DNA from: Hyphodiscus hymeniophilus
Taxonomy: Eukaryota > Ascomycota > Leotiomycetes > Helotiales > Hyphodiscaceae
DNA length: 64,000 nucleotides
Direction of reading: 5' to 3'
Assembly: GCA_016508695.1 (NCBI GenBank)
Contig: VNKQ01000017.1
Location: 248,001 to 312,000 of the forward strand
Shown piece after piece: positions 1 to 11,288 of this stretch. Numbering within the stretch: position 1 is the stretch's first letter; each line of letters starts with the position of its first letter. A program made the position numbers and the translations under genes. Under the pieces are notes generated by a model. That model was given only the letters and a program-made list of their open reading frames with translations, did not search any database and was not told the DNA's origin.

Positions 1-301
1 TGAGAATCGTGGAACTACACCCAGACGTGCTTTTACCGGGCATTACTGTGATGCTAGAAGCTTCGTACCATGGCATTTTGGGGAGGAGTGGAATGGGATG
101 AACCTGGGTAAGTCCGCCAATGAATTTCACATCCTCGCTCGAGGGGATACGAATTTAGCGTTTGCTCAGCCAAGGTTTGGCACCCCTTGTGCTGCGCTTG
201 AGGAGCGCACACCAAGGCTGGCAGGATCTCATGTGGTAATGCCCATGGGCTCGAAGGAGGGGATGATCACGCAGAAGGTGGATGTTACACGGAGAGGATA
301 A
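1..301 (+). CDS. PhyH-family dioxygenase, 3' end only (oxygenase 1)
   Basis: The frame is open from base 2 to a TAA at 299-301 and encodes the last 99 residues of a protein that starts before the window. The fragment opens with Asn-Arg-Gly-Thr-Thr-Pro-Arg-Arg-Ala-Phe-Thr-Gly-His-Tyr. This matches the block after the distal iron-binding His in phytanoyl-CoA-dioxygenase-like proteins, where Asn-Arg-Ser...Pro-Arg-Arg-Ala is typical and the Arg contacts 2-oxoglutarate. The HxD motif and distal His would lie upstream, so catalytic competence cannot be judged. It seems to belong to a different subfamily from the other three oxygenases of the island. It faces oxygenase 2 tail to tail, with stop codons about 130 bp apart. 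Family assignment is moderate; substrate unknown. Confidence 0.55.
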   Translation, partial: ENRGTTPRRAFTGHYCDARSFVPWHFGEEWNGMNLGKSANEFHILARGDTNLAFAQPRFGTPCAALEERTPRLAGSHVVMPMGSKEGMITQKVDVTRRG

Positions 302-428
302 CTCAAAGAAGGTGGGGAGTTTCTATGTCTACTTGAACAATCGATCATAGCATGATAGCAATGAAACTTTCAGATTTAGTAATAAGGATAGTAATAAGGA
401 TGTGTTCTGTGTAGAAATATGGATTGTC

Positions 429-1662
429 TCATGCTGGGTAATTATCATCAATCAAGGGCGTTGTGGCAATCTTGTTAGCGGCAAGACCAGCGTCTGCCAA
501 TCTCTGGGCCTCTCGACATTTGATTTCGGCTTGAATCTGGGAAGGAGATCTTGGGTCAGTTTTCGACAATCCAGATGGCTAGACCTTCCTAGTAACTCAC
601 CTTCACACGTGTTGGTAAGACCCGTTGCCTAGGACCAGTGATTTTCCAGCCTCGCAGACCCTCAGGATGTCCCAGTTCTCGAAGTGTCTTCTGTTCTACG
701 AGGCTATACTTATCAGGATCTGCTCGATCATAATTGAAAGGCTCTTTCAGCATGACTGGAGGATTTGTAATGATCCGGGGAAGACGACGTAAATTTCTGG
801 AGGCAGCATGGAGCATGAACGGATGTAGTAGAAACACATCACCCGTCTTGCCTGTGACCTCTACAAAACTTTCGTCTCGGGTCATTTTGGGGTCCATGGC
901 CCATTCGCTCCAGTAAACACGCTTGAATGCGTCTCGTGCGTCGTTCTCGTTTCTCACAGCAAAATATGGGGTCACCCCTTCTGGATGTTCGTACTGTTCC
1001 GGTAACCATCGTTAGTTCAGGTAGATAAATGGGAGGCAAAGCCTATGAGCAAACAATCCCCTTTCAACTCCATCCTGCTTGGGTCGATGGTTGGCTCCAA
1101 CTACTTAGACTTACCAGTCGCTGTGCAATCAATCGAATTCCATCCTCGCAAATAGCGGTCCCCCACCGTTGGGCAAGATATCCGTGAAAAGTGGAATGAT
1201 TAGAAGAGCCTGTTCCGGGCTGTCCAGGAAATGATAGAACCAGTCGCCATCAGCGTGCCAGCTGTCCAGAGTTCGGAAATCCTGGCTTTCGCCGCCCTCG
1301 TCGTTGTGCTCTGCATCGCTGCCGCCGCCTAGATTGACAATGAACCCGTCCTTCCAGTCCTTGCACCAGTCCGCGACCTTATCCTCACCACCTACTAACT
1401 CGCACACAGCATCCCAGGCCTTGGGTGCAAAGTCTTTGGCAGGAAGCGTCACATGGCCAGGCATGTTCAATCTCTGGGCTGGCCATGTTGATTTGTCGTC
1501 CGGCGATGCCCCCAGCCTCGTCCAGATGGTCGAGGTGAAGTCGTTGGCGGCTGTTTTAGTAAAGCAATTCTCAATTTTGACGTATCCATGCTTGAGCCAG
1601 AAGGCCTTTTGTTCTTCGGTGAGGCGGTTAGGTTTTCCGCGTTCTTCATCGCACGTTGTCAT
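429..1662 (-). pseudogene. PhyH-family dioxygenase with a one-base frameshift (oxygenase 2)
   Basis: Three exons are visible: 1115-1662, 601-993 and 429-536, joined by a GTAAGT and a GTGAGT intron. Fe(II)/2OG-oxygenase signatures are present: a WHADGDW segment (HxD) and LLHPFMLHAAS with the distal His. It is a close paralogue of the gene at 9777 and keeps the first intron at the same place, after the GGGT block. Exon 1 is 548 nt, one short of a multiple of three. Read as is, the frame leaves the family pattern at NGGG (about 1163) and hits a stop. With one more G the expected Thr-Ala-Ile-Cys-Glu-Asp-Gly follows, all three exons become phase 0 and the protein would be 349 aa. The lost base sits in a G5 run, so it is either a recent pseudogene or a homopolymer error. 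Confidence 0.75.
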
Positions 1663-2738
1663 CTTTGTGAGCTCCTGCCTGTCTTCTGTGGCTAGGTAGA
1701 AGTATGAGGAACGAGCTAGGTTGGATGGACGAACACGGCGTCTTCCGCAGTAGGGTGTGCAGATACTGTAGCCAAGGATCTCTTTGCTTCCGAGAATGAG
1801 CTTCCGAAAACTCAATCTGCCACGGATTAACTCTTGCTGTGCCTTACCACCTCGTCTACTTACCCCATCTTTCGAACAGTTGGTAGAACGATTACCCGTG
1901 TTAGAACCAATCAATGGAGAGGAGCAGCCCTAGTGTAATTAGCCTAAGTCCAGGAAAGCCAATGGACTTCATTAGTAATACCCTGTACATTCCTGGATCA
2001 TGTGAGGGAGTAGTCATGCGGGTAAATTGTATTTAAATATTATTCATTGTAAAACGCCTCTCCTGCGGCTGCCTTCGAAATTACCCATACTAGTAATTCC
2101 GGGGGGCAATCGTGGTGACAGGCTTTGTTCTTCCGCCACTCTCGGCTAATTGGAAAGGAGGTGGGGATTAACTTGCTTCCATTGAACGCCCGTTCAAAGC
2201 AGACAAATTGAAGCTGCCTAAATATCAAGGTATTAAGGTAAACCCTATATGTTACTTTTCTCTTACAATAGTTATCCTGAAATGCTATAGACGGATCGAA
2301 GTCACCCTCTTAATCCGTAACCTTCTCAGAGGCATTGCCTATCAAGGAGGGGCAATTTGTTCCGCCGGACCTGGAGTATTTGCAAGGGTGCCTAAGCTCG
2401 TCTAATCTTAGAGTGCTCTATCGATTGGAAGTCCTTATATGCGGATAAGAAGAAGTATAACTTAATGAGCGCACTTTAATCCCTTACTACCAAACTCGAT
2501 GTGTACACAGTATCGACGTTTCAAGAGAGCCCGCTCAACGGTTTTTTTGACGAATCCTGTGCTGTTAATTTACAGTAGTTTTTCTTACTCTACAGTTTTC
2601 AATTCATAAGTGGTTATATAGTAATCTAAGTCAATATATATCGTCCTTTCAGCCTTTGTATCAGGGATTCGTCTGACATTCTACATATCAGCGTCAATCC
2701 TTTCCCAAAACGGCCTTTTGATTTTTCCACAATCCATA
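1663..2738. other. Intergenic, no gene recognised
   Basis: About 1.1 kb between the oxygenase 2 start and the GH43 stop. Only short, family-less frames occur. GGCTAA hexamers lie at 1939-1944 (minus strand) and 2144-2149 (plus strand). The right half is visibly AT-richer. Confidence 0.6.
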
Positions 2739-4398
2739 TCACCCTGTTACGAAACCTCGAAAGGCAACACTATCATCCCAACTCCCACTAGCAAATATTG
2801 CGTAAACAGCACCCGTGAAGTCATTACCGGTCAAAACACTTCCATCAGCCTCTCCTAGCTTCTCCTTCTCTTTGTCGTTTTGTCGGGAGTAGAAGAACTC
2901 ATACTTCTCTGGAGTGGCAATAATTGTGAGACTGATTGCTTCGTGACTTTGCGGGAGAAAGACCGATGCGAGTCTTTGCGGGGCGGTGACATCAATTGCT
3001 TCGACCTCGAATGCAATTGCTATTTCCCCAGTTATCATGATCTCAAGGAACAGAGAGCAGTGACGGTTGGTGTCCTTATATACTGTGATCCCAGCACGCA
3101 GAGATTTTCTCTTGCTTACGTCTAGATCAGCAAGCAAAAGCACAACGCTAGCATGACTGGAAAGCTGGTATTGGCGTTGTCCCAAAAATGTCATGGTGCC
3201 CTCCTGAAGAGACAAGTTTTCTTCCGTCGGTTTGAGCAACAACTTGTCATCATCTTGCCGATAGTCGGTTAATTTGGGTGTCCGAAGAAAAATGGTTTTA
3301 GGATCTCCAAGCAACACCTTTTGATCTAACTGCCGTGAAGCAACTTTCACTTCCAACAAAGGCGGCCGAACCTTTAAATTCTCCTCGATAGCTGTAAATT
3401 GTGGCCAGTCTCCGTCTGGCCATTCCACACTGGTCAAGAATGTCTCTCGACCGAGAGGGAACCTCGACCGTCCGCCACTTCGTGTTGCCAGAACTAACGC
3501 CCACCAAGTATCAGTTATATCGTCGTATACCAATTCGCCATGACCAACACGCTGAATCAACGGACAAACAGTGTTGTTCGCCCGAATGACGGGGTTGTGT
3601 GGACATGGCTCATAGGGACCCCAGATGGAGTTTTTAGCACGGGCGATTGTCAACATATGTCCATCAAACGTTCCGCCCTCGGCCACGAGGAGATAATAAT
3701 ATCCGTCCTTGCGATAGATGTGAGGACCTTCTGGAATTACACCGGAATGGCCTTTCCAGAGCTCTTGAATAGGACTTAGGAGTTTCCCGGTCTTGATGTC
3801 GATCTCCGCCTGACTGATCGTGGTTGCTTGGATCGATCGGTCGTACCCAAACAAGAAGCTTCCTTGGACATAGACACGATCGTCCAGGTCAAAGTACACA
3901 CTTGGATCGATGCCATAAAATTCATACAAAATGGGATCCGAGAAAGACGATGGATCTTGTAGGTTAGTCGACGTGATGAAGAAGTTCTGCGGGAAGTAGT
4001 CTCCATCTGGAGCGTCCTGCGGCTTTAGATACAAATTAGTACAGAAGATATAGAATGTCGCCTTATGATACCGAATAGTCGGGGCGAAAAGGCCACCAGT
4101 AAAGATCTCATTGCGTGATGGGGTATTGCGAGTGGTGGCTTGGTTGAGATTGAGTTGTGATGGTCGGCAGAGAACATTTCCTAACAATTCTATCTTCAAT
4201 GTCCATACCGAGAAAGGTCTGTCCTTGCACCCAGTGCCACTCACCAATATGCGTCCAGTTTACCAGATCTTTTGACTTGTGAATTGGGATTCCTGGAAAG
4301 AATTGGAAACTGGAATTGGCCAGGTAGAAATATGAACCAACTTTGATGCAGGACGGGTCAGGGAAGAACCCTGGAAGAATGGGATTTGACACAGGCAT
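2739..4398 (-). CDS. Glycoside hydrolase family 43 (beta-xylosidase / alpha-L-arabinofuranosidase type)
   Basis: Two exons (4245-4398 and 2739-4180) with a 64-nt GTGAGT...TTAG intron encode 531 aa. The N-terminal five-bladed propeller of GH43 is clear. The general base is Asp14 in FFPDPS, the pKa-modulating Asp is 143 in GIDPS, and the general acid is Glu202 in IPEGPHIY; all three are intact. The segment GGLFAPTIR (80-88) is also typical. The C-terminal third (about 330-531) fits the concanavalin-A-like beta-sandwich found in many GH43 xylosidases. There is no signal peptide, so it probably acts in the cytosol on imported xylo- or arabino-oligosaccharides. It lies 471 bp downstream of the secreted GH10 xylanase on the same strand. 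Xylosidase and arabinofuranosidase activities cannot be separated from sequence alone. Confidence 0.9.
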
Positions 4399-4490
4399 TG
4401 TTCTGTGGCAGCTTTGACAGAGCTTATGAATATCTTGTAAAGAAGGAGACGATGGGTAATGGTGAATGATCTGGACAGGAAGTGGTTGAC

Positions 4491-4501
4491 ATATTTATAT
4501 A
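4491..4501 (-). promoter_or_regulatory. TATA-like box of the GH43 gene
   Basis: The minus strand reads TATATAAATAT about 95-100 bp upstream of the GH43 start codon, a sensible distance for a fungal core promoter. Confidence 0.5.
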
Positions 4502-4574
4502 CATGTCAAGGGTCTCTAGTAGTGGGGCTCTTTCATTCTGCGAATTTACACATAAGGTAGGCCGGTGATGTGTA

Positions 4575-4580
4575 GGCTAA
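4575..4580 (+). promoter_or_regulatory. GGCTAA hexamer, candidate XlnR/Xyr1-type site (GH43 promoter)
   Basis: GGCTAA lies 177 bp upstream of the GH43 ATG. XlnR of Aspergillus is known to recognise GGCTAA/GGCTAAA in xylanolytic promoters. A hexamer is expected by chance about every 2 kb on either strand, so support is weak unless combined with the matching site before GH10. Confidence 0.3.
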
Positions 4581-4869
4581 TGATTTCCATTCCGGTTAAA
4601 TTGAAAGAGTGGGGGGAGTCACTTTCCGAACTATGCACTGGAACGAGCGTCTGTAAGTATGAAGAATGTAAGTACTCAGCATTCGCATGATTTATCAACC
4701 ACGTTGAATTCTCGGATGTTTGGAAACAGCTCATATGACCTACAAGCGTTTTGCTGGGGGGTTGGGAAGGAAATTCCATCGACACAGGCTCTAGATATTG
4801 TTTACTGTGACACCTTTTAAAGTGTATTTGAAAAGCTCCTAAAATCCTCTTATGGAATTTCAAAAGTAT

Positions 4870-6194
4870 CTACCAGTGGCTTGGCCTATGTTTCAATGCA
4901 CTCTCTATCCCTGTATATGCGGGTTTTCGTGTCCAGTTGGCGAAGTACAAATCAGCTTCGCCATACCCGTTATAGTAAAGGTCCCAAGTCAATGGGCCAA
5001 TCCAGGAGTTCTATTATCAAGGACAGTATTAGCAAGAAGTTTATGTGCTTCCCCATGATTGAGGGTAGGGAGATTGAAGTGAGCAAGGGCGAGATTTAGG
5101 TAGCCATACCTGGTCCCAAAAGTCCCACACAGTCATACCCACACACTTCTCCGTGTTCATGCATGCCTCCACCGTGTCAACATAGACGGTCTCCTGTTGT
5201 TCTAGCTCCTCCGGGCTATCAGGAAGCAAAATCCGGACGTCAAGTTCAGTAACGGCAAGCTCAAGACCCAAGTCGGTGAAATCCTTCATGCAATCCATTT
5301 GTTCTTGCAAGCCCGGAGCTGTGGACGGAGTGAAATGACTTTCAAATCCGATTCCATCGATTCTTACTCCAGCGTCCTGGATCATCTTGACAACTTTCAT
5401 TGCACCGTCGTGCTTGGGGCCTTTGAACTCGATGTCGTACTCATTGTAGTACAGCTTGGCATGGGGATCGGCTCGAGCCGCGTGTTCAAATGCGATAGCG
5501 ATGTACTCGGGTCCAATTATGTCGAGCCACATATCGGACCGAAGCGTTCCGTTGTTGGGGTCGTCATTGAGGACTTCGTTAACGACGTCCCAAGCATAGC
5601 ACTTGCCTTTGTAATGGGTCACTTCTCTCACAACGTGGTCGATCATTACTGCAGTTAGGTTTTCCTTGCCCCAAGTGCCATTGACCACTGCGTGTTTGAG
5701 GTTAGCAGAAGCCCTGGATATAGCTGCCTAGCTGGACTATAGCAACTAGAGTGAAAGACATACACCATCCCGGCAATTGCTCGTGCCAGACCAGATTATG
5801 ACAGCGCATGTGCTGTCCATTGTGTTCGGCCAAATCAACAATTTGGTCTGCTAGTGTAAAATTCCATTCATATCTCCCAGGCTGAATAACCTCCCACTAT
5901 GGATAGAAGCAGTTATTAGTCAATTGTTCAGCAGGTACAGGAGGTTCGTCATTGCTGATAGAATGAAAAATCGTGTATACTGACTTTCATGCTGTTACCT
6001 GGGACTAGCGCTCCGAATTCGCGCACATTGTTCAGATGACTGAGATACGTGGTGTCGTTAAACTCCCATGTCTCTGTCTCTGTACCAAAATACAGTTTTC
6101 CTCGTCGTTGGGCAAGGTCGTTGAGCTGTCCCGATACCAAGACCGGCAACACAGTCAACGTGGTGTACAGAAGGATTCTAAGACTCGAATACAT
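4870..6194 (-). CDS. Secreted GH10 endo-1,4-beta-xylanase
   Basis: Four exons (5985-6194, 5764-5896, 5110-5687, 4870-5010) give 353 aa. The N-terminus is a signal peptide: basic start, hydrophobic core LLYTTLTVLPVLV, likely cut near Gly22. The GH10 barrel follows. The acid/base is Glu152 in WDVVNE and the nucleophile is Glu262 in VTELD; HNLVWHEQLP (about 103-112) and the late WDFWDQ segment are also typical. The last exon ends shortly after YFANWTRKPAY, the family's usual C-terminus, and there is no carbohydrate-binding module. Donors are GTCAGT, GTATGT and GTATGG, with phases consistent throughout. The expected reaction is internal cleavage of xylan outside the cell. It is followed on the same strand by the cytosolic GH43 and preceded by a sugar transporter. 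Confidence 0.93.
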
Positions 6195-7266
6195 GCTTGC
6201 TTGACTGAATGGTTATAGGGCCGCTGCATTTCAGGAAACCATACGCCCGTCTCAAGCCATGCTCTTAAGTAAGTCACAGGGGCGTTTCTCTGTCAAAGTC
6301 GAATATCGCAAAACAACTATACACGGCGATCACTACACCAACATTTGGACTAAGAGTTGAACTTCTCCTATTTAGCCAGAATAGCGAGACTGCGCCAAGC
6401 TAGCTTACCTAGACACCTGAAATGACCTCAAAGCTACCCAAAATCATCGTACAGCCTTTTGCATGATGGAGAATGTGGGGATGATAAGTTTGCGGGGTTG
6501 CATATATTTATGTCCAAGTTGAGTATTTCCGGCACCAGCAAGGCTGTTTCCGAGCCGCTTGGTGTTTCCGGACCGAACAGTTGGATCTTCGATTCTTGGC
6601 ATTCCCAACCCCGCACATGCTAATGCTGCAGCCTCGTCATTCTCAGGGATGAAAACATGCTTGGTATTCCAAAGTAGTAACAGTCGCCGTGGACCTCTCG
6701 CTTTTGACGGGTCAAATTACGGTTTTCGGGTGGTTGCTATTTGTTTTCACTAGGCTCGCTTCACAGTAGCCGAAAGTCAGGGGGTGCCTCAACCCCTCTT
6801 TCCGAATACAGCTATTTACCGCGGCAGCCAGGGAGTACTTTTTCCATGTAAACTGAACGGATCATTTCAGCTCACCTGGAGCTGGAGAAAATATTGCGAC
6901 CTAACGCGAATCTATCTTGCGAAATTTTGAATGATTGCTTTCGGGGTCTGCGGATATTTTGTGTTCCGCCAACTCCCAGCTGATTCACAGTACTCAAGTA
7001 CAGAATACGAAGAATGTGCACGAAATTCAATGTCAATTTGTTTGTGATATGAACTAAAACCAAGGCTGTGAGAAGACTGTATTTGGCTGAGCACGAAACT
7101 TCTATATGCGAAGAAAGGACTATTTGGTTATATAGGACCTTCGTCCGCTGAGATCGACGAAGATGTAAGCGCTCAATCACGTGACCAGTGTCTCTGTGCT
7201 TTCTGGTCTCGTGATCTCCATCTGGGCATATCTTTGCAATTCCCTGATGCCAGTGTGTGCGTAATA
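6195..7266. other. Intergenic, GH10 promoter
   Basis: About 1.07 kb between the transporter stop and the GH10 start. No gene is recognised; a GGCTAAA motif lies at 6371-6377 and an AT-rich TATA-like stretch near 6500-6510. Confidence 0.6.
6372..6377 (-). promoter_or_regulatory. GGCTAAA motif, candidate XlnR/Xyr1-type site (GH10 promoter)
   Basis: The minus strand reads CTGGCTAAATA, containing the full GGCTAAA, 178 bp upstream of the GH10 ATG. The distance is almost the same as for the GGCTAA before GH43 (177 bp), though the orientation relative to the gene is opposite. Confidence 0.4.
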
Positions 7267-9318
7267 CTACTCTTTATGCTGTACTTCCACAAGATCGAGT
7301 GTGGCCTCTTTACCTTCAGCCCTCGATATCGCGGTCGCCGTATCCATGTCCAATCCCCCAACAGCGGCATTGTCACCGTCGAACAGCCTGGCAATCTCTT
7401 CAAGAGTCGGCCCGCGAGTCTCCACATAAGTGAAGAAAACCACAAGTAACTCAATAGTAATCCAGATCTGAGAGTATAGACAGTATCAGCATGCGCCGCA
7501 TCAAAAGGATGGATATACTAATGCAAACAAATCCACTTACGCAGTAGACAATATAGAACTTCCAGTGAGGGTATAGGTTTGCCAATCCTATGGGATTCAC
7601 GTATTGGTTGAAGACAGCCGCAACCTGGATAGCCAAGGAGAGAATCATGATACCTTTGGCACGGAGTTTGAAAGGAAGGATTTCCACACAGTAAGCGTAC
7701 AATAAGCCAGACCACGCAATGTTGTAGAAAGAGCCGTGGATAATCATACATGCGATCACGCCGCGGCCGTCTCCTTTGTTTCCATCTCGATCGTAGAGTG
7801 CTGAAAAAATGGTCCACAGAGTGAAAAACACAAGCATTCCTAGAAATCCAAGTTAGCTTCTGTCCAGTCTTGTAATAATATTGACAAAGTGGCGATTACC
7901 AGTGGTTGCCGTCAAAAACAAACGTCGTCGACCGACACGATCAACAAGGGCAGCAGCAAAGAGCCCGATGAGCAGCTTAGATAAGGTTAGATTATCCTCG
8001 TGAGTGGGATTAAGACTACTTACGCTCAGAATAACTTGACCGCCGTTAATCTTTATTGTTCAGTTAACGATCTTCTTTAGAAGCAGACAATGGATAAAGT
8101 GGAGCTCACTTCGAATTGCGTCTTACGATCTGTAACACCAATGCTGATCATGATCTCTCCGAAGTAATAACTAGTTAAGCCATTGCCGCTCCATTGCGAA
8201 AAAAAGCCAGCTGTGACCAGAATGAATAATCGGTATCGATTACCTCTGGTCTTGATGAAATCAACATATCGACTGGTCTTCCCAGCAATCTGCTCGCGGT
8301 GTATTGTCTCCCGTATCTCAGCATACTCAAAAATCAATGTAGGATCATTACGATTCCCATTGGCATGATACTTTGCTAGTATCTCCAAGGCCTCCTCGTC
8401 ACGATCCTGAGAGATTAGCCATCTGGGGGACTCAGGGACCAACCAGATTAAACAGAATTGGAGCAGAGAAGGCAGAGCTTGCAAAAGTGATGGAATCCTC
8501 CAAGACCATTCGTTGTTGATGGAGAAGGTGCCAAATGTTATCCAGGTTGCTGCAATAGATCCGACGTTATAGAATGTATTATAAATAGCTGTGACTCGTG
8601 CTCTATGCTGTGGGTGACAAATCTCGGTCAACAGCAGTGGGGCAGCGTTTTGGGCGAGGGATGTCCCAAAACCGACGAAAAAGCGAGCTGCAATGAACAC
8701 TTTTCAACCACTGAGAATTAGTTCGATACTTGCGTCCAGAGGTCCCGAAAAGAATAACAAATGAAAACGGTAAAGCTTACTACGAAAGTTTCGTGAACCT
8801 GCCTGGAGTCCGACTCCGAGAAAGAGGATCAGCGCTCCCGAGATCATGGTTGCTCGCCGGCCAAAGCGATCTTGAAGAAACGGCCTGCGTAGAACGATAA
8901 AGTCAACAAGTCAATCCATAGGATATAACAATATTTATGCGGTAAGACATACGCAAACGGTAGTGCAGCGATGTTCCCAACGCTGTAGATGCAGTTGAAC
9001 AAACCCAAGAGTGAGCCCGTAGGATGGTTGAAATAATCTTGCCAATGGTCGACCAGCTGGAGACCGTTCATCATGGATCTTTAGAACAGAGGTCAGCTTG
9101 CTTTCTATCCTCCACAACATGATCAAGGGAGAATCTCACCCATCATAGCCGTTAGTAGCTGACGAGATAATGATAATGACTGTCAAGGCATATAGCTTGC
9201 GTAGTCCAGCATCTCTGTACCACACAACGTGCGGTAAGTTAGCCGACTCATTAGCAGCAGCAGCTTCAGCATCTGCTGTCAGCTTGGTTTTCGGCAGCTT
9301 CATGCGGGATATGTTCAT
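7267..9318 (-). CDS. MFS sugar porter (lactose-permease-like subfamily), transporter 1
   Basis: Eight exons (9140-9318, 8953-9078, 8781-8884, 8110-8699, 8024-8050, 7900-7975, 7541-7839, 7267-7467) give 533 aa with every phase consistent. One exon is only 27 nt and encodes INGGQVILS. Sugar-porter marks in order are NGYDGSMMNGLQ in TM1, DRFGRR between TM2 and TM3, the PESPRWL block after TM6, VDRVGRRRLF between TM8 and TM9, and VETRGPTLEEIA after TM12. About twelve hydrophobic segments are present. It is expected to import a mono-, di- or oligosaccharide or glycoside at the plasma membrane by proton symport. It is divergent from oxygenase 3 across a 458-bp promoter and lies next to the xylanase. 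A paralogue is at 11289. Substrate cannot be named. Confidence 0.9.
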
Positions 9319-9776
9319 AATGGAGGTATAAATGATAGGTCTGCAGAGATGAGAGAGGCGACAACATCAAATCCTTATATTGCGTAAAACACTACTACTT
9401 ATCACATCCTTCAATTGTTAAGTCTGGGGTCTGGGATCCCCGTAATCGGATCCTTCCTTATGGGGGTCACACGGAGCATATTGCCCTTTCTAGCTTTCAT
9501 TGGTACCATGAGGATCATCGTACCGGATTTCTACTTCAAGCGATAGCTATGGACCGCCCGGAGATAGAACTGCAGTTCCAACCATGGCGAGGAGAAAACA
9601 ATTCGCTAACATAACGGCTTATTTAGGCTGAAAGAGGCTGACTTTTTAGGTTTACTTGGGTCCAAAACTATTGGTAAAATATTGTTGTAGAACGTTTTTC
9701 TTCGAAAGTATCTGACAAGTTCTACCATACCAACAGGCTGGCTTCCACAAAAACGCACCTCTCGCAAAATAGTCTG
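9319..9776. promoter_or_regulatory. Divergent promoter, transporter 1 / oxygenase 3
   Basis: 458 bp between two divergent start codons. It contains TCTGGGGT at 9423-9430, followed within about 20 bp by GGATCCCCGTAATC. The same TCTGGGGT core recurs in the matching divergent promoter at 13.4-13.5 kb. No coding potential of note. Confidence 0.5.
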
Positions 9777-10875
9777 ATGGCCAACCACAACCAACCTCAG
9801 TTTTTGACCAGGGAACAAGTCGACCACTTCCTCAACCACGGCTACATTCATCTCACAGGATGTTTTACCCGCGAAAAGGCCCAGCGTTGGACCACAGATA
9901 TGTGGAAAAGGCTGGGTTACAACCCATCCAATCGGTCTACGTGGCAGGCTGAACGCATCAACATGCCCAACCACCGGTCAGAGAGCATCAAGACATTCGC
10001 ACCTGTGGCATGGCAAGCCATCTGTGATTTGCTGGGAGGAGAGGACAAAATAACACACTCCTCTGCCACCTGGGAAGACGGACTCATAGTCAACCTTGGC
10101 AAGGACTCTCAGGATTGGATTGAGCCACGCGATCTGCGTGGCTGGCATGTCGACGGCGATTCTTTCGTGCATTTCCTCAATTCCCCGGAGCAAGGGCTGT
10201 TGGTGATCCCACTGTTCTCGGACATTCAACCGCACGGTGGAGGGACAATTCTGTGTCCAGAGGCTATCAAGGATATCGCTAAGCACCTGGTAGGTATGCT
10301 TGAAGACTGCCCATCTACACACATTCGCAGCTCATCTCCAACTCTTAATCATGTACTGAACAAATTACTCGTAGTATGACCATCCCGAAGGTGTATCACC
10401 TCATATGACACCGAAAGGCGAATTACCCTTCGTTTCTGCCCAAGGACTGTCTTTTTCCAATTCGCTTCCGCAACAACTTACCAACTTTGTTGAAGCGACC
10501 GGGGAAGTAGGCGACGTATACCTTCTCCATCCTCTCATGCTGCACACCGCGTCGACAAATAGTCTGGGTGTGCCCCGAGTAATCACCAACCCGAGAGTCG
10601 CAGTAAAGGAACCATTTATCTACAACCGAACCGATGGCTCAGCGTACAGCGTTGTGGAGCGAACGACTCTGAGAGCCTTGGGCCGCCATGAGAAGGATGG
10701 ACTTCCGGACTGGGTGATGACAGGGCGGCCAGAGGATGTAGTGCCAGAAAGAGAGTCGATCCAACGCAGAATGAAAGAAATGGAATTGAGAAGACTGAGA
10801 GGAGAGAAAGTTGAGGCTGAGAGAAATAGCGGACTGGGAAAGGACGAAGGGAGCGTCATGATGGGAGTGGCATAA
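9777..10875 (+). CDS. PhyH-family Fe(II)/2-oxoglutarate dioxygenase (oxygenase 3, intact)
   Basis: Two exons (9777-10289 and 10375-10875), with a GTAGGT...GTAG intron, encode 337 aa. The iron site is recognisable: His124 and Asp126 in GWHVDGD, and a distal His (223 or 228) in LLHPLMLHTAS, followed by the Arg/Ile/Thr/Asn-Pro block expected of the family. The PHGGGT turn (152-157) sits just before the intron, exactly where the frameshift hits its close paralogue at 429-1662. The C-terminus is charged and probably helical. Such enzymes hydroxylate a substrate using O2 and 2-oxoglutarate, releasing succinate and CO2; no targeting signal is seen, so it is probably cytosolic. It shares a divergent promoter with transporter 1. 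The PhyH name refers to fold only; phytanoyl-CoA is not implied as substrate. Confidence 0.85.
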
Positions 10876-11288
10876 ATACCTGACTATTGTCTCAACAAAT
10901 AGTGAACGATTGACCTAGTTCTTATTTTCCAAGATCTGCATCTACTCCTAATTCTCCGGCTGTCTGAGTTGTCTTAATAATGCAGCAATGCTAAAGCTCA
11001 TGTTTTAAAGACTGTCCTTCCAGGCACCTCGAGGACTGAAGTTATGCTTGTGAATCCATATATAACGAGATATTGTAGATGGGTGTCGAAAGCTTATTTT
11101 GTATGAAAGTAGTGCATACTGTTCGTGTGGTACCAAGTCATATCGCCACAAAATGTTATTGCAAGACTTCGTTCATGACAGAGCCATTCCTTGAGCGACG
11201 CACCATTTTGATCATCTAGTCTTGCCAATCTGGCCCTTTGGCACACCACATCAATGTAGGATGATCTATGACCCAGGTGTTGAGTCCC
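10876..11288. other. Convergent intergenic spacer
   Basis: 413 bp between the stops of oxygenase 3 and transporter 2. It should carry both 3' ends. Nothing else is seen. Confidence 0.6.

Larger units (their letters stand above)
4399..4869. other. Intergenic, GH43 promoter
   Basis: 471 bp between GH10 and GH43, both on the minus strand. It holds the TATA-like box and GGCTAA hexamer listed separately; no gene is seen. Confidence 0.6.
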
